The notes beneath the pieces are model-generated. The model was not told where the DNA came from, did not search any database, and saw only the letters and a list, made by a program, of their open reading frames with translations. A stretch of DNA of 64,000 nt, taken from contig JANXMY010000027.1 in NCBI GenBank assembly GCA_025354405.1, positions 1-64,000 of the forward strand. Reading direction: 5' to 3'. Source of the stretch: Armatimonadota bacterium (lineage in GTDB: Bacteria > Armatimonadota > Armatimonadia > Armatimonadales > Capsulimonadaceae). Positions 9,701-18,783 of this stretch are shown here, piece by piece. A program made the position numbers and the translations under genes. Position 1 is the first letter of the stretch. Each line of letters begins with the position of its first letter.

Positions 9701-11265
9701 TTGACCAGCATTTCCTCTTCTAAGACCGGCCGCGAATGATGGATTCCGGTATTCGCCTTCACCAATATCTCGTCAAACTTCGCATCGTCACGCTCCGGCG
9801 ACAGCAGCGTTCCGAGTATCGCACCTAGGAAACCCAGCGGAATGGATACGATACCAGGGTTTGCCAGTGGAAAGAGCGCATGCCCCTGCAGCAGAGTCTT
9901 TCCGGCTTCCGGGTTCCAAACACTGGGGCTGAGAGAGATCAGCACCAGACAACTGATCAAGCCGGTCAGCATCCCGACCACGGCTCCGGTCGTGTTGAAT
10001 CGTCGCCAGAAGATGGTCAAGAGAATGACCGGAAGATTGGCACTGGCCGCAATGGCGAAGGCTAGAGCCACCAGAAACGCAACATTCTGCCCCTTGGCAA
10101 AGAATGCCAGCACGATCGAGATAACTGCGATCCCAACTGACGCTCCGCGTGCTGCCCCAATCTGCTCTTTCTCAGACGCTTTTCCGCGCTTGATTACATG
10201 GTTGTAAAAGTCATGGGCAAACGCCGAAGTCGCTGACAGCACCAGTCCGGATACGACGGCGAGAATTGTCGCAAAAGCAACTGCCGAAATAAACGCGAAC
10301 AGAAAATCCCCGCCCAGGGCACGTGCCAGCAGGGGGGCCGCCATGTTGCCGGATTTATCCTCCGCAACGATCGCCGCTTTGCCGACAAATGCCGCCGCGC
10401 CGAAGCCCAGAAACAGCGTCATGATATAAAACGCACCAATGAGCCAGGTGGCTGTCACGACAGACTTGCGAGCCGTCTTGGCATCTTTGACCGTAAAAAA
10501 GCGAATCAAGATATGCGGCAGACCCGCCGTGCCGAGTACCAGTGCCAGCATCAGCGAAAGAGTATCCAGAGGATCTTTATACTTGTTGCCTGCGTGCAGG
10601 AACTTTGCTCCCAGCGGAGTAGCCGTGCTGAGATGCTCGAACATCCCTGTCAGGCTAAAGCCAAAGCGCGAAAATACCAACAGCGCCAGAAGCAAAGTTC
10701 CGCCCATCAGTAGAAATGCTTTCACTATCTGTACATAACTGGTCGCCCGCATCCCGCCGAAGACGACATAGACTGTCATCAAAACCCCGACAATCAGCAC
10801 CGAGGTGTTGTAGTCGAGGTGCAGCAGAAGCTTGATCAAGCCTCCCGCGCCCACAAGCTGTGCCAGCATGTAAAACGTCGAAATCACGACTGTGTTCAAG
10901 GCCGCAATTGCACGGACACGTGGGTTTGCAAACCGTGCGGCGATCATGTCCGCCAAAGTATACTTACCGAGATTGCGCAGCGGCTCGGCGACGAGATACA
11001 GGACGACTAGGTAAGCTACCAGAAAGCCGATGCTGTAAAAGAACCCATCAAATCCTGCCAGCGAGATTGCCCCGGCAATCCCCAGAAAGGAAGCCGCCGA
11101 CATATAATCCCCGGCGATTGCGAGGCCGTTCTGCCAGCCCGTCAGCCCGCCGCCCGCCGTGTAAAACTCCTGGGTCGTGTGCGTCTTCTTTGCCGCAAAA
11201 TAGGTAATTCCCAGTGTAATCGCTACGATCACAAGAAAGAGGCCAAATGCCAGTGAGAGATGCAT
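9697..11265 (-). CDS. actP: Cation/acetate symporter, sodium:solute symporter family
   Basis: 522-residue inner-membrane transporter with about 13 hydrophobic segments, of the SSS family close to ActP, which takes up acetate with a cation. Seen: TTQEFYTAGGGLTGWQNGLAIAGDYMSAASFLG near the N-terminus and GTAGLPHILIRFFTVKDAK in the middle, both typical of ActP. I start it at ATG 11265, giving MHLSLAFGL; the frame is open further but would run back into the DUF485 gene. The preceding DUF485 gene is the usual ActP partner (YjcH-ActP pair). Confidence 0.9.
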   Translation of the reverse strand: MHLSLAFGLFLVIVAITLGITYFAAKKTHTTQEFYTAGGGLTGWQNGLAIAGDYMSAASFLGIAGAISLAGFDGFFYSIGFLVAYLVVLYLVAEPLRNLGKYTLADMIAARFANPRVRAIAALNTVVISTFYMLAQLVGAGGLIKLLLHLDYNTSVLIVGVLMTVYVVFGGMRATSYVQIVKAFLLMGGTLLLALLVFSRFGFSLTGMFEHLSTATPLGAKFLHAGNKYKDPLDTLSLMLALVLGTAGLPHILIRFFTVKDAKTARKSVVTATWLIGAFYIMTLFLGFGAAAFVGKAAIVAEDKSGNMAAPLLARALGGDFLFAFISAVAFATILAVVSGLVLSATSAFAHDFYNHVIKRGKASEKEQIGAARGASVGIAVISIVLAFFAKGQNVAFLVALAFAIAASANLPVILLTIFWRRFNTTGAVVGMLTGLISCLVLISLSPSVWNPEAGKTLLQGHALFPLANPGIVSIPLGFLGAILGTLLSPERDDAKFDEILVKANTGIHHSRPVLEEEMLVK

Positions 11266-11272
11266 AGAAGAC

Positions 11273-11578
11273 CTACTTTCCGTTTTCTGCGATGATCGCG
11301 CGCACTTCAGCGTCGTATCGGGCGGCCTGTTTCGTATATACCGCACAGAGGGTCCAGGTCATCAGGAACTGCGCGAAGCCGTAGACCCAGGCCCAGGTAA
11401 TCGCTCCCACGACAGGATGGTTCAAGAGAGTCGTGTAGGAGGTCAGCACCGGCAGCATAAAGTAAAAGGCGAGAAAGAAAAGAGTGATCGGGAGCAGAAA
11501 CCGTTTCTTGCCTTCCAGCAAGGCCCGGAAGCTCGGAGACCGGGCTATCTCCGAATACGGTGTCGAGTCATCAGTCAT
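11273..11578 (-). CDS. DUF485 membrane protein (YjcH-like)
   Basis: 101 residues with two transmembrane helices (LLPITLFFLAFYFMLPVLTS and AWVYGFAQFLMTWTLCAVYT). DUF485 proteins are almost always encoded just upstream of ActP-type symporters, as here, and probably assist them. An earlier in-frame ATG exists at 11593, but GGAGGATGGATCA stands directly before the ATG at 11578, so I use that one. Confidence 0.88.
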   Translation of the reverse strand: MTDDSTPYSEIARSPSFRALLEGKKRFLLPITLFFLAFYFMLPVLTSYTTLLNHPVVGAITWAWVYGFAQFLMTWTLCAVYTKQAARYDAEVRAIIAENGK

Positions 11579-11615
11579 TGATCCATCCTCCATCGGCGGT
11601 TCTATATCGTACGAC

Positions 11616-11978
11616 TTACTTCTTTGGCTCAGGCCGAGTATACCACCAGGCCCAGGCGATTAAGACGAATTGGAACGGCAGTCGCCCCCACAAGATCAGC
11701 GGGTTATCCACGAGTATCCGATTGACCGCCATGTTGATATTCGCCGGAAAGACGGCGATAAACAGTGCAGTCAGGCCCCAGGCGGAAAACTTTCGAACAC
11801 GCGGGATCAGCAGTCCGACCCCGCCGAGTATCTCAAAAAATCCGCTGATCAGTACCAAAGCCCGATGCGCAGGCAGGTAGTCAGGCACAATCTGAACAAA
11901 CTTTTCGGGCTGCACCAGATGCAGGGTTCCTGCCGCGATCATCAGCGCTGAGAGTAAATAGCGAAGGGCTGTTTTCAC
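11616..11978 (-). CDS. DoxX-like small membrane protein
   Basis: 120 residues, four predicted transmembrane helices, matching the DoxX/DoxD-like superfamily (SALMIAAGTLHLVQPEKFVQIVP, then GFFEILGGVGLLIP). Members are linked loosely to oxidative-stress or quinone functions; nothing more specific can be said. GTG start overlaps the stop of the glycosyltransferase gene (GTGA). Confidence 0.8.
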   Translation of the reverse strand: MKTALRYLLSALMIAAGTLHLVQPEKFVQIVPDYLPAHRALVLISGFFEILGGVGLLIPRVRKFSAWGLTALFIAVFPANINMAVNRILVDNPLILWGRLPFQFVLIAWAWWYTRPEPKK

Positions 11979-13393
11979 TTGAATGCCTTTACCGTGTATA
12001 GATCGACGATGAAATGCCGTGGCCCACCAAACTCAAAAGATGTCATTTTGTGTGAAGGCTGCATCACGACCGGGTAATGCCGGCGCCACCAGGTTTGCCA
12101 ATTTGAGGCATTTCGGACCACCAGAATATGCGTCGCCCGCAGCCGCTCCACCGGATGATCATCGTTTGCCAGCCCCGGCTGCACCGTAGTCGCCGCAAAG
12201 GGTGTCCCCAGGCAGAGGGTCGGCGCAAAGTCGCCGATCACTACGCTTCCGACCGGTAACGTTCGTATCAGCTCCTGCCGCGCCTCCCGCTGAGCGAAAC
12301 TCCGTTCCTGCCAGGCCGTGCCGAGCCAAACCGTAGCAGTCGCAAGAAAAACACAGATCGCAGCGATTTGGCCGGGACGTTTGAGGAGTCCAAATTGTCT
12401 GGCGGCAAGGCCTATCAAGGCAGGCAAAAACAGCACATAATACCGGCTCGGTGCATACGAAGACAGCAGACAAAACAGCAGGCCTCCCGCCAGCCAGTAT
12501 GCCAGAAACCGATCTGTACCCGACCATTCCCGGCGCCGCAGCGGGCCCAACCCCGCCAAGAAGCAAGGAACAGGCAGCGTTGCCAAAAGATATGGCACCG
12601 CGCCAAGCTCCCCTTTGATGAAGCCGCGCCGGATATTCAGCCATAAACCCACCCAGGAATGCGGCTGAATCTGATGCACGCGGTAATAAGTCGTCATCCG
12701 CGACAGCTCGGCATGGTGCGGAATATACCAAACACCTACATACAGGGCAAGGACCAAAAGGAAGGCTCCTGCGCTCAAAAGCGCCTTGTGTGCTTTCTTT
12801 TCCACTCCCGCAAATAACACCGGAATTGCCAGCCCTGCCAGACTTTTGAAGACAACAGCTGCTCCGACGCAGCTCCCCGCCAAAGCAAAAAACAAATCCT
12901 TGCGCCGCTTATTTTGCGTGGTCCCGAAGCCCCAGAGGGCGAATGCAAGCACGAGCCAGAATACCGTCGGTGTTTCCTGCAGAGCTGTACGGTTATACAG
13001 CAAGAACGGTGGCGCCAGTCCCAGAAAACAGGCCCCCGCATCTGCCACTTTCACTCCATACGCTCGCCGCAGACCGACCCAGAACACAATCACCGAAAGC
13101 ATGCCAAAGACGACTGAAATCAAACGGGCCTGCAGGATGCCGGCACCAAAGACTGCAAACACCCCCTGCTGCAGCATACTCAGAAGCGGTGAAAGCAGCC
13201 GGTCGTGGAACGTACCCGGGGCAGGAGTTCCAAAAAGCACCTCATGACGGGCATCCAGCGTGTAAAAGCCTTCGTCCGTATAGAGCCCAGTGCTCCAGGA
13301 AAGCCAAGGCGACGGATCTGAATCGATCGCAATCAGGCGAAGGATAAGACAGGCCAGCAAGAAGGCCCATCGGCAGCAGGTCAAGCCCGACAT
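11975..13393 (-). CDS. GT-C fold glycosyltransferase, ArnT/PMT-like
   Basis: 472-residue integral membrane protein with about 10-12 hydrophobic segments. The first periplasmic loop carries the Asp-Glu pair (TGLYTDEGFYTLDARH) of GT-C enzymes such as GT39/GT83, which move a sugar from a polyprenyl phosphate donor to lipid or protein. Acceptor unknown. The start overlaps the carA end by 13 nt. Another member of this family lies at 52.4-53.9 kb. Confidence 0.8.
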   Translation of the reverse strand: MSGLTCCRWAFLLACLILRLIAIDSDPSPWLSWSTGLYTDEGFYTLDARHEVLFGTPAPGTFHDRLLSPLLSMLQQGVFAVFGAGILQARLISVVFGMLSVIVFWVGLRRAYGVKVADAGACFLGLAPPFLLYNRTALQETPTVFWLVLAFALWGFGTTQNKRRKDLFFALAGSCVGAAVVFKSLAGLAIPVLFAGVEKKAHKALLSAGAFLLVLALYVGVWYIPHHAELSRMTTYYRVHQIQPHSWVGLWLNIRRGFIKGELGAVPYLLATLPVPCFLAGLGPLRRREWSGTDRFLAYWLAGGLLFCLLSSYAPSRYYVLFLPALIGLAARQFGLLKRPGQIAAICVFLATATVWLGTAWQERSFAQREARQELIRTLPVGSVVIGDFAPTLCLGTPFAATTVQPGLANDDHPVERLRATHILVVRNASNWQTWWRRHYPVVMQPSHKMTSFEFGGPRHFIVDLYTVKAFK

Positions 13394-14472
13394 TCATCGA
13401 TCATCGATAGAAACCGCGCGAAGTATCCCCGGCTGTCCGCGGGGCCGGGCGAGGCTTCTGGGTGATACTGGATCGAGAAGATCGGGAGCGTCTTATGCCT
13501 CAGGCCCTCCACCGTACCATCGTTTAAATTGATCTGCCACACTTCGATCTCAGGATCGTTGAAGCCATCGGGGGCCAGTGCATACCCGTGGTTTTGTGAT
13601 GTAATCACGACCCGGCCAGTCTCCAAATCTTTCACCGGATGATTTGATCCCCGATGCCCGAAGGGCAGCTTGAATGTATGGCCGCCGAAGGCGCAGCCAA
13701 TGAGCTGGTTGCCGAGGCAGATTCCCATCGTTGGCTTGGCATGCGACAGCACCCGGACCGTCTGCACGATGTCGCCGAGCAAGGCCGGGTCGCCAGGGCC
13801 TGGAGAGAGGAAAATGCCGTCCGGGTTGGAGGCCAGTATTTCCTCAGCGGATGTATGTGCCGGGTACACCGTGGTCTCCGCGCCGAGGGAAGCCAGCGAG
13901 CGCAGGATATTAAACTTGACTCCGCAGTCGAGCAGTGCGATTCTGTACTTCGTGGTATCTAGTGCTGAAGGCCATACATACGGCTTCTCCGTCGTCACCC
14001 GTGCGGCGTAGTCAATCGCTTCATAGCCCTCGGCTTCCGCCAGGCGCACTTTCAGCTCTGCGGGGGTCGCTTCCGAGGACAATGCCCCCATCATCACTCC
14101 GACTGATCGAAGCTTCTGCGTCAAGGCGCGTGTATCCAGACCGGCAATCCCCACCACGCCGTGCTCCCGTAAAAATCCATCGAGGGTACCATGAGAGCGC
14201 CAGTTCGAGGGGAAATCCGCGAGTTCCTTCACGATGAGGCCTGCGACCTGGACACGCCGCGACTCGAAATCGTCCGGTGTCACCCCATAATTCCCGATAA
14301 TCGGGTAGGTCAGCGTCACTAACTGCCCTGCATAGCTGGGGTCGGTCAGAATCTCCTGATAACCGGTCATACCGGTGTTAAAGACGACTTCTCCAACGGA
14401 GGTGCCAGTCGCCCCGAAGGCGGTTCCAGAATAAGTTGTGCCGTCCGCAAGGACGAGGTGAGCTTGAGTCAT
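13381..14472 (-). CDS. carA: Carbamoyl-phosphate synthase small (glutaminase) subunit
   Basis: 363 residues, usual CarA length. It hydrolyses glutamine and feeds ammonia to CarB for carbamoyl phosphate, used by PyrB. The N-terminal CarA-specific domain (VLADGTTYSGTAFGA) is followed by a class I glutaminase with the nucleophile Cys in GICLGNQLIG and the catalytic His-Glu in QYHPEASPGP. Sits between the SRA-like gene (22 nt gap) and the glycosyltransferase gene. Its CarB partner in the same run is present only as a half gene. Confidence 0.96.
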   Translation of the reverse strand: MTQAHLVLADGTTYSGTAFGATGTSVGEVVFNTGMTGYQEILTDPSYAGQLVTLTYPIIGNYGVTPDDFESRRVQVAGLIVKELADFPSNWRSHGTLDGFLREHGVVGIAGLDTRALTQKLRSVGVMMGALSSEATPAELKVRLAEAEGYEAIDYAARVTTEKPYVWPSALDTTKYRIALLDCGVKFNILRSLASLGAETTVYPAHTSAEEILASNPDGIFLSPGPGDPALLGDIVQTVRVLSHAKPTMGICLGNQLIGCAFGGHTFKLPFGHRGSNHPVKDLETGRVVITSQNHGYALAPDGFNDPEIEVWQINLNDGTVEGLRHKTLPIFSIQYHPEASPGPADSRGYFARFLSMIDECRA

Positions 14473-14494
14473 AATAAAGGTACTATTTCTACGT

Positions 14495-14908
14495 TTAAGC
14501 GATTCGGCTTTCGAACCGGTTTAGTGTAAATACAATGACATCACGCATTTGATTATTCAAATCTTTGCCTTGCTTGATGTCATATTTTTGTAGCCGCATC
14601 TCTCCAAGAAATCGCACTTGCCCACCGCCTAGCCGCTGAAATAAATACAATTGCTCGGCATTTTTGACATGATCACGGATAGCTCGATTTCCGCGCAAAA
14701 ACTTCATGTTCCCATGCTGACCTTCACCATAATATCGGAAAGTATTTTCATCAACCCATTCATCCTTGTAGCCATACTGTTCGCCCGTATCCCCTGAAAA
14801 TAACCAGACTACTGGCTGGGAAGTCGGGGTAGCAATACCACCTTGTTCCTGACCACCATATTGATCATGCAAGGTGCGACGACGATAAGTTTCCCCAATG
14901 ACTAACAT
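14495..14908 (-). CDS. Solitary SRA-like domain protein (ScoMcrA-type)
   Basis: 137 residues. The pattern TYRRRTLHDQYGGQEQGGI, WLFSGDTGEQYGYKD and GNRAIRDHV is that of the SRA-like domain found in ScoMcrA-type HNH restriction endonucleases, which reads modified cytosine. No HNH nuclease motif is present, so this is a lone reader domain or a remnant. ATG at 14908 has GAAGGAAAA just upstream; the open frame before it is antiphase within pyrC. The gene is visibly AT-richer than pyrC and carA on either side, suggesting transfer. Role unknown. Confidence 0.72.
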   Translation of the reverse strand: MLVIGETYRRRTLHDQYGGQEQGGIATPTSQPVVWLFSGDTGEQYGYKDEWVDENTFRYYGEGQHGNMKFLRGNRAIRDHVKNAEQLYLFQRLGGGQVRFLGEMRLQKYDIKQGKDLNNQMRDVIVFTLNRFESRIA

Positions 14909-14925
14909 AGATTTTCCTTCAAAAG

Positions 14926-16200
14926 TCAGATTTTGCGGCCACCGACAAAAGTCGTGATCGCCTTGCCCGTCAAAGAAACACCGTCTAATACAGAGTTGCG
15001 GGACTTCGACTTGAATACGCTGATGTCCACAGTCCATTCCAAGTCCGGGTCGAACACAGTCACATCGGCGGGCTGGCCGATAGTGAGCCTTCCGCCCGAA
15101 ACACCGAGTATCTTCGCGGGAGCCACCGACATCTTTTCGACTAGCTGGGTCAGCGTCAAAACTCCAGGCTTGACGAGGTGGGTAATTACGAGTCCCAGCG
15201 ACGTTTCCAGACCGAGCATACCAAACGGAGCGCGGGCAAATTCCTGCTCCTTTTCGTGCGGCGCATGCGGCGCGTGATCAGTTGCGATCGCATCGATCGT
15301 GCCGTCTTTCAATCCCTCGACAATCGCTTCTTGATCTGCTTTCGTGCGCAGGGGCGGCGACATCTTGGCATTCGTATTGTAGTCGTAACACGCTTCGTCA
15401 GTCAGTGCTACATATTGTGGGCATGTCTCCGCCGTAATCGGTGCCCCAAACTTCTTGGCATGGCGGATAATTTCAACGCTCTCTTTGGTGCTGACATGGA
15501 GGATATGCAGGCGGCAGCCGGTAGTCATGGCCAGCAGGATATTTCGCGCCGTGCCAATATTTTCCGCCGATCGCGGGATGCCTTTGAGGCCCAGTACCGT
15601 TGAGACATAGCCTTCGTTCATCACACCGTCGCCGGTGAGGTCTTTGTCCTCGCAATGTGCAATATACGGCAAATCGAGCATAGAACAATACTCCATCGCC
15701 CGGCGCAGGAAGGCGCTGTTACCAACGGGATAGGCATCATCCCCGATCCCAACTATCCCCGCGTCTTTCAGGTCAGCCATTTCCGTCAGCTCAGTATTTT
15801 GCAGTCCTTTGCTGACAGCTCCCACAACGTGCACACGGGCGGAAGCCGTCGCGGCCTGAGCGAGAATATCCTTGACGATGCTTGCATGGTCAATAGGCGG
15901 AGAGGTGTTTGGCTGACAGGAGATGGCCGTGAACCCGCCGTTCGCTGCCGCCGCCGTGCCCGAAGCTACATCTTCTTTGTATTCCTGGCCGGGGACACGC
16001 AGATGGACATGCATGTCGATCAATCCGGGGCAGACAACTTTGCCGGCACAGTCCACAATTGTTGTCTCGGATCCAGCTGTCAAATTTGGCCCGATCTGGG
16101 CAATCAAACCATCAACTCCGATCAGCACATCCGCGATACCGTCCTGGTCATTCGCCGGGTCGATAACTCGACCATTTTTGAGTAAGTAACTTGTCTTCAT
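14926..16200 (-). CDS. pyrC: Dihydroorotase PyrC
   Basis: 424 residues, class I (PyrC/AllB-like) dihydroorotase: cyclises carbamoyl aspartate to dihydroorotate. The zinc ligands are visible in DMHVHLRVPG, in the later HILHVST and ETCPQY blocks, and the catalytic Asp in ATDHAPH. Lies downstream of pyrB, separated only by one small membrane-protein gene. Confidence 0.95.
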   Translation of the reverse strand: MKTSYLLKNGRVIDPANDQDGIADVLIGVDGLIAQIGPNLTAGSETTIVDCAGKVVCPGLIDMHVHLRVPGQEYKEDVASGTAAAANGGFTAISCQPNTSPPIDHASIVKDILAQAATASARVHVVGAVSKGLQNTELTEMADLKDAGIVGIGDDAYPVGNSAFLRRAMEYCSMLDLPYIAHCEDKDLTGDGVMNEGYVSTVLGLKGIPRSAENIGTARNILLAMTTGCRLHILHVSTKESVEIIRHAKKFGAPITAETCPQYVALTDEACYDYNTNAKMSPPLRTKADQEAIVEGLKDGTIDAIATDHAPHAPHEKEQEFARAPFGMLGLETSLGLVITHLVKPGVLTLTQLVEKMSVAPAKILGVSGGRLTIGQPADVTVFDPDLEWTVDISVFKSKSRNSVLDGVSLTGKAITTFVGGRKI

Positions 16201-16211
16201 AGTGATTAGTG

Positions 16212-16745
16212 CTAAATATTTTCTTTGCCCGTAAAATGCTCCAAAACGACCATGAAGCCGTACGCCAACGCTAAGTCAAGCAGAAGAAAAAAGATCCAGC
16301 CGCTGAGTATGTTACTGCCGGTCCCAACGCTCTGACCAGTCGAAGCATCATCGATGCCGTTTATCTCCGGGTAAGTGGTTTCGTATTTTACCTTCGCAAT
16401 CGGATCATCTGGCTTGACACTGTTGAAAGTCTGCTCATCCGTGCGTGCAATCCCGTAGTAACGCTGGCTTGGGCCAGGCTTAATCTGTCCCCGCTCAAGC
16501 GGCGGCGATGCGCGGAAAGCGTAGGTCACCAGATACACGTGGTCACCAACTTTGAACGGGTTTCCGGTTGGAGAAACTTCTTTTTTTATCACCACGCCAT
16601 GCGCTTTGCCAAGCGCATGATTGTAAGCGATTGCCGGTGGCAGAAACTTAGCCGCCACAATGCCAAACAGTGGAAGAATAAAAAATAACAGCAGGCTGGC
16701 GACGAGAAATCCGGCCAGGAATCGTAATACACGGTTGACGCTCAC
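16212..16745 (-). CDS. Hypothetical membrane protein in the pyr operon
   Basis: 177 residues with two transmembrane helices, at residues 8-32 and about 147-168, enclosing a 110-residue soluble domain (VGDHVYLVTYAFRA, RYYGIARTDEQTF). The layout and the beta-rich loop recall DUF3592-type proteins but the match is not firm. GTG start with AAAGGGAAAAAAG upstream. Placed between pyrB and pyrC with short gaps (11 and 30 nt); no known role in pyrimidine synthesis. Confidence 0.65.
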   Translation of the reverse strand: MSVNRVLRFLAGFLVASLLLFFILPLFGIVAAKFLPPAIAYNHALGKAHGVVIKKEVSPTGNPFKVGDHVYLVTYAFRASPPLERGQIKPGPSQRYYGIARTDEQTFNSVKPDDPIAKVKYETTYPEINGIDDASTGQSVGTGSNILSGWIFFLLLDLALAYGFMVVLEHFTGKENI

Positions 16746-16775
16746 ACTCTTTTTTCCCTTTAAGCAATTCGTGCT

Positions 16776-17708
16776 TTAAGCGACGGACGACGTCGCTCCC
16801 ATGAGCCAGAACAAGACCGCCATACGTACTGCAACCCCATTCGTAACTTGTTCGGTGATCACTGCAATCTCCGAATCATCCGCCAAGGCAGAGGCGATCT
16901 CCACGCCCCGATTCATCGGGCCAGGGTGCAGCACGGTCACGTCGGGCGCTGCGCCGCTGAGCTTTGCTTTGCTGACACCGAAAAGACGCGCATACTCCCG
17001 GACAGACGGGAAAAACGCCGAATCCTGCCGCTCAAGCTGGATACGCAGGATGTTGACGACATCAGCCCCCTGCAAGCCCGCCTCGAGGCTGGTAAAAACT
17101 TCTACCGGGAGCTGCTCCGCATCGGCGGGCAGCAGCGTCGGCGGTGCGACCAGGCGAACATTTGCCCCCATTGTATGGAGACCCCAGATGTTAGATCGGG
17201 CCACTCGGCTGTGCAGAATATCGCCGACAATCACCACGTTCAGGCCTTCCAGCCGCCCTTTGACCTGTCGGATCGTCAGCAGATCCAATAGTCCCTGCGT
17301 GGGATGCTCATGCGTGCCGTCGCCAGCATTGATGACAGGCTTATTCGGGACATATTTAGCCGCAAGATGGGCTGCGCCGCTCAGCGGGTGCCGAATAACA
17401 AATGCATCGATCCCCATGGCATCGAGGGTCAGCATCGTATCCTTCAGCGACTCGCCTTTGACTGCGCTGCTAGTCGTACCCGTCAGACTGTAAGTATCCG
17501 CAGACATAATCTTTGCTGCAGCTTCGAATGAGGTGCGCGTGCGTGTACTCGCCTCAAAAAAAAGGGTCGCGACGGACTTGCCTCGGAGTGTCGGCACTTT
17601 CTTCACGGACCGAGCGACAATCCCGCGAAACGAATCCGCCGTATCCAGCAGGTACGTGATTTCTTCGGCGGTTAAGCTTTGCAGGTCTAAGAGGTCTTTG
17701 CGTTTCAT
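16776..17708 (-). CDS. pyrB: Aspartate carbamoyltransferase catalytic subunit
   Basis: 310 residues, standard PyrB length. Joins carbamoyl phosphate to aspartate. Seen: [13 protein letters not shown] (carbamoyl-phosphate site), [12 protein letters not shown] and [11 protein letters not shown] (aspartate and phosphate site). No pyrI regulatory subunit is nearby, as in PyrR-controlled organisms. Overlaps the pyrR stop by 4 nt. Confidence 0.96.
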   Translation of the reverse strand: MKRKDLLDLQSLTAEEITYLLDTADSFRGIVARSVKKVPTLRGKSVATLFFEASTRTRTSFEAAAKIMSADTYSLTGTTSSAVKGESLKDTMLTLDAMGIDAFVIRHPLSGAAHLAAKYVPNKPVINAGDGTHEHPTQGLLDLLTIRQVKGRLEGLNVVIVGDILHSRVARSNIWGLHTMGANVRLVAPPTLLPADAEQLPVEVFTSLEAGLQGADVVNILRIQLERQDSAFFPSVREYARLFGVSKAKLSGAAPDVTVLHPGPMNRGVEIASALADDSEIAVITEQVTNGVAVRMAVLFWLMGATSSVA

Positions 17709-18256
17709 AACGGAGCGTCTTTATAAATTACTACTTTGTCTTCGCCGTCCAGCTCACTCAGAAACACTTTGACGAACTCCCGGCGGCCGGTTGGCAAGTT
17801 TTTCCCAGCATAATCCGGTCGAATCGGAACTTCCCGGTGGCCCCGGTCAATCAGCACGGCAAGCTGCGTTACCGCCGGTCGTCCCAGGTCAACAAGCGCC
17901 CCGAGTGCGGCCCGGACGGTACGACCGGTAAAGATCACCTCATCGACCAGAACCAGCTTCTTCCCTTCGATATCAAAGGGGATTTGAGTCGTGCCGACTT
18001 TTGGCTGATAGGTGCGAAAATCATCACGATACAGCGAGATGTCCAGCTGCCCCACGGGAACTGGTCGGCCTTCGATCCGCGCAATGGTATCGGCAAGCCG
18101 CTGAGCTAGCGGGGCACCTTTACGCAGGATGCCGACAATTGCCAGACCTTCGACGCCGCGATTCTTCTCCAGAATCTCGTGCGCGATCCGTGTCCAGGCA
18201 CGGCGCATCTCATCGGCATCCATAATCGTGGAGGCTTGTTCGGGTTCAGCGGGCAT
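17705..18256 (-). CDS. pyrR: Bifunctional pyr operon regulator / uracil phosphoribosyltransferase
   Basis: 183 residues. PyrR binds pyr mRNA leaders when UMP is high and can also make UMP from uracil and PRPP. The PRPP site is seen in [19 protein letters not shown], and [18 protein letters not shown] is the family's N-terminal core. ATG at 18256 is preferred, with AGAGG upstream and the family's usual length; an in-frame ATG at 18334 would add 26 residues. First gene of the long operon, just downstream of a PyrR-type binding loop in its own leader. Confidence 0.94.
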   Translation of the reverse strand: MPAEPEQASTIMDADEMRRAWTRIAHEILEKNRGVEGLAIVGILRKGAPLAQRLADTIARIEGRPVPVGQLDISLYRDDFRTYQPKVGTTQIPFDIEGKKLVLVDEVIFTGRTVRAALGALVDLGRPAVTQLAVLIDRGHREVPIRPDYAGKNLPTGRREFVKVFLSELDGEDKVVIYKDAPL

Positions 18257-18362
18257 CGGATGTGGCCTCTGTAATAAGTAGTTCGGGAGTGAGTGCGGAA
18301 AGGGGCGTAACAGCGGAGGCTCGGGTGAGTGCAAAAGCCTGTGCTATCAGACGCTTCCTTTT

Positions 18363-18376
18363 CCGCCTCACAGGAC
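18363..18376 (-). promoter_or_regulatory. PyrR-binding loop in pyr leader RNA
   Basis: Read on the minus strand the leader has GTCCTGTGAGGCGG, which fits the PyrR consensus ARUCCNGNGAGGYU at all but the two end bases. It can fold as CC(G) and CC pairing with GG and CGG around a UGUGA loop, the PyrR hairpin shape. Its GCGGA can instead pair with UCCGC about 55 nt downstream, so a switch is possible. No clear U-tract terminator follows, so control may act on translation (inference). Confidence 0.7.
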
Positions 18377-18400
18377 GGGTTTAAAGGTGACGATGGTTTT

Positions 18401-18429
18401 ATTATAACGCTTGAAGGGGATTTTGTCAA
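18401..18429 (-). promoter_or_regulatory. Consensus sigma-70 promoter of the pyr operon
   Basis: Minus-strand TTGACA (18429-18424), 17-nt spacer, TATAAT (18406-18401): a perfect match at both boxes. Transcription should start near 18394, giving a leader of about 140 nt before pyrR that contains the PyrR-binding loop. Confidence 0.88.
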
Positions 18430-18673
18430 CGGCTTCTGCAAAGTGGGAGTGCCGATTATCGGTCAAATGGGAAAGGATCGACTTACCGGGGGATTGAAAT
18501 CGCGGCAACAAGGGCACAAAATCGGCCTTCGCCGGTTAAGAGAAGGCTCAACTCAGAACGGGCCTCACTCTTAGTCCATGCAGGTGGACTTCGTGCCTTT
18601 ATTGCCCTGAGTTCAATCGCCTGGTCTCTTTAAGGCACTCTTTGCAAAGTCAATTTGCAGATTGCCTTAAAGT

Positions 18674-18702
18674 TTCAGTATTGCTTTCAAGCGAGGTATA
18701 CT
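18674..18702 (+). promoter_or_regulatory. Possible promoter of the LOV-phosphatase gene
   Basis: TTCAGT, 17-nt spacer, then TATACT preceded by GG. The -35 box is weak. The stretch 18430-18670 before it shows no gene. Confidence 0.35.
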
Positions 18703-18783
18703 TCATTTACCATTGCACAGAAATTAAAGTGCCGCTGCGCCCTCGCCGTGATGAAACCTCGGCAGAAAGCGAACGTTCCAACG

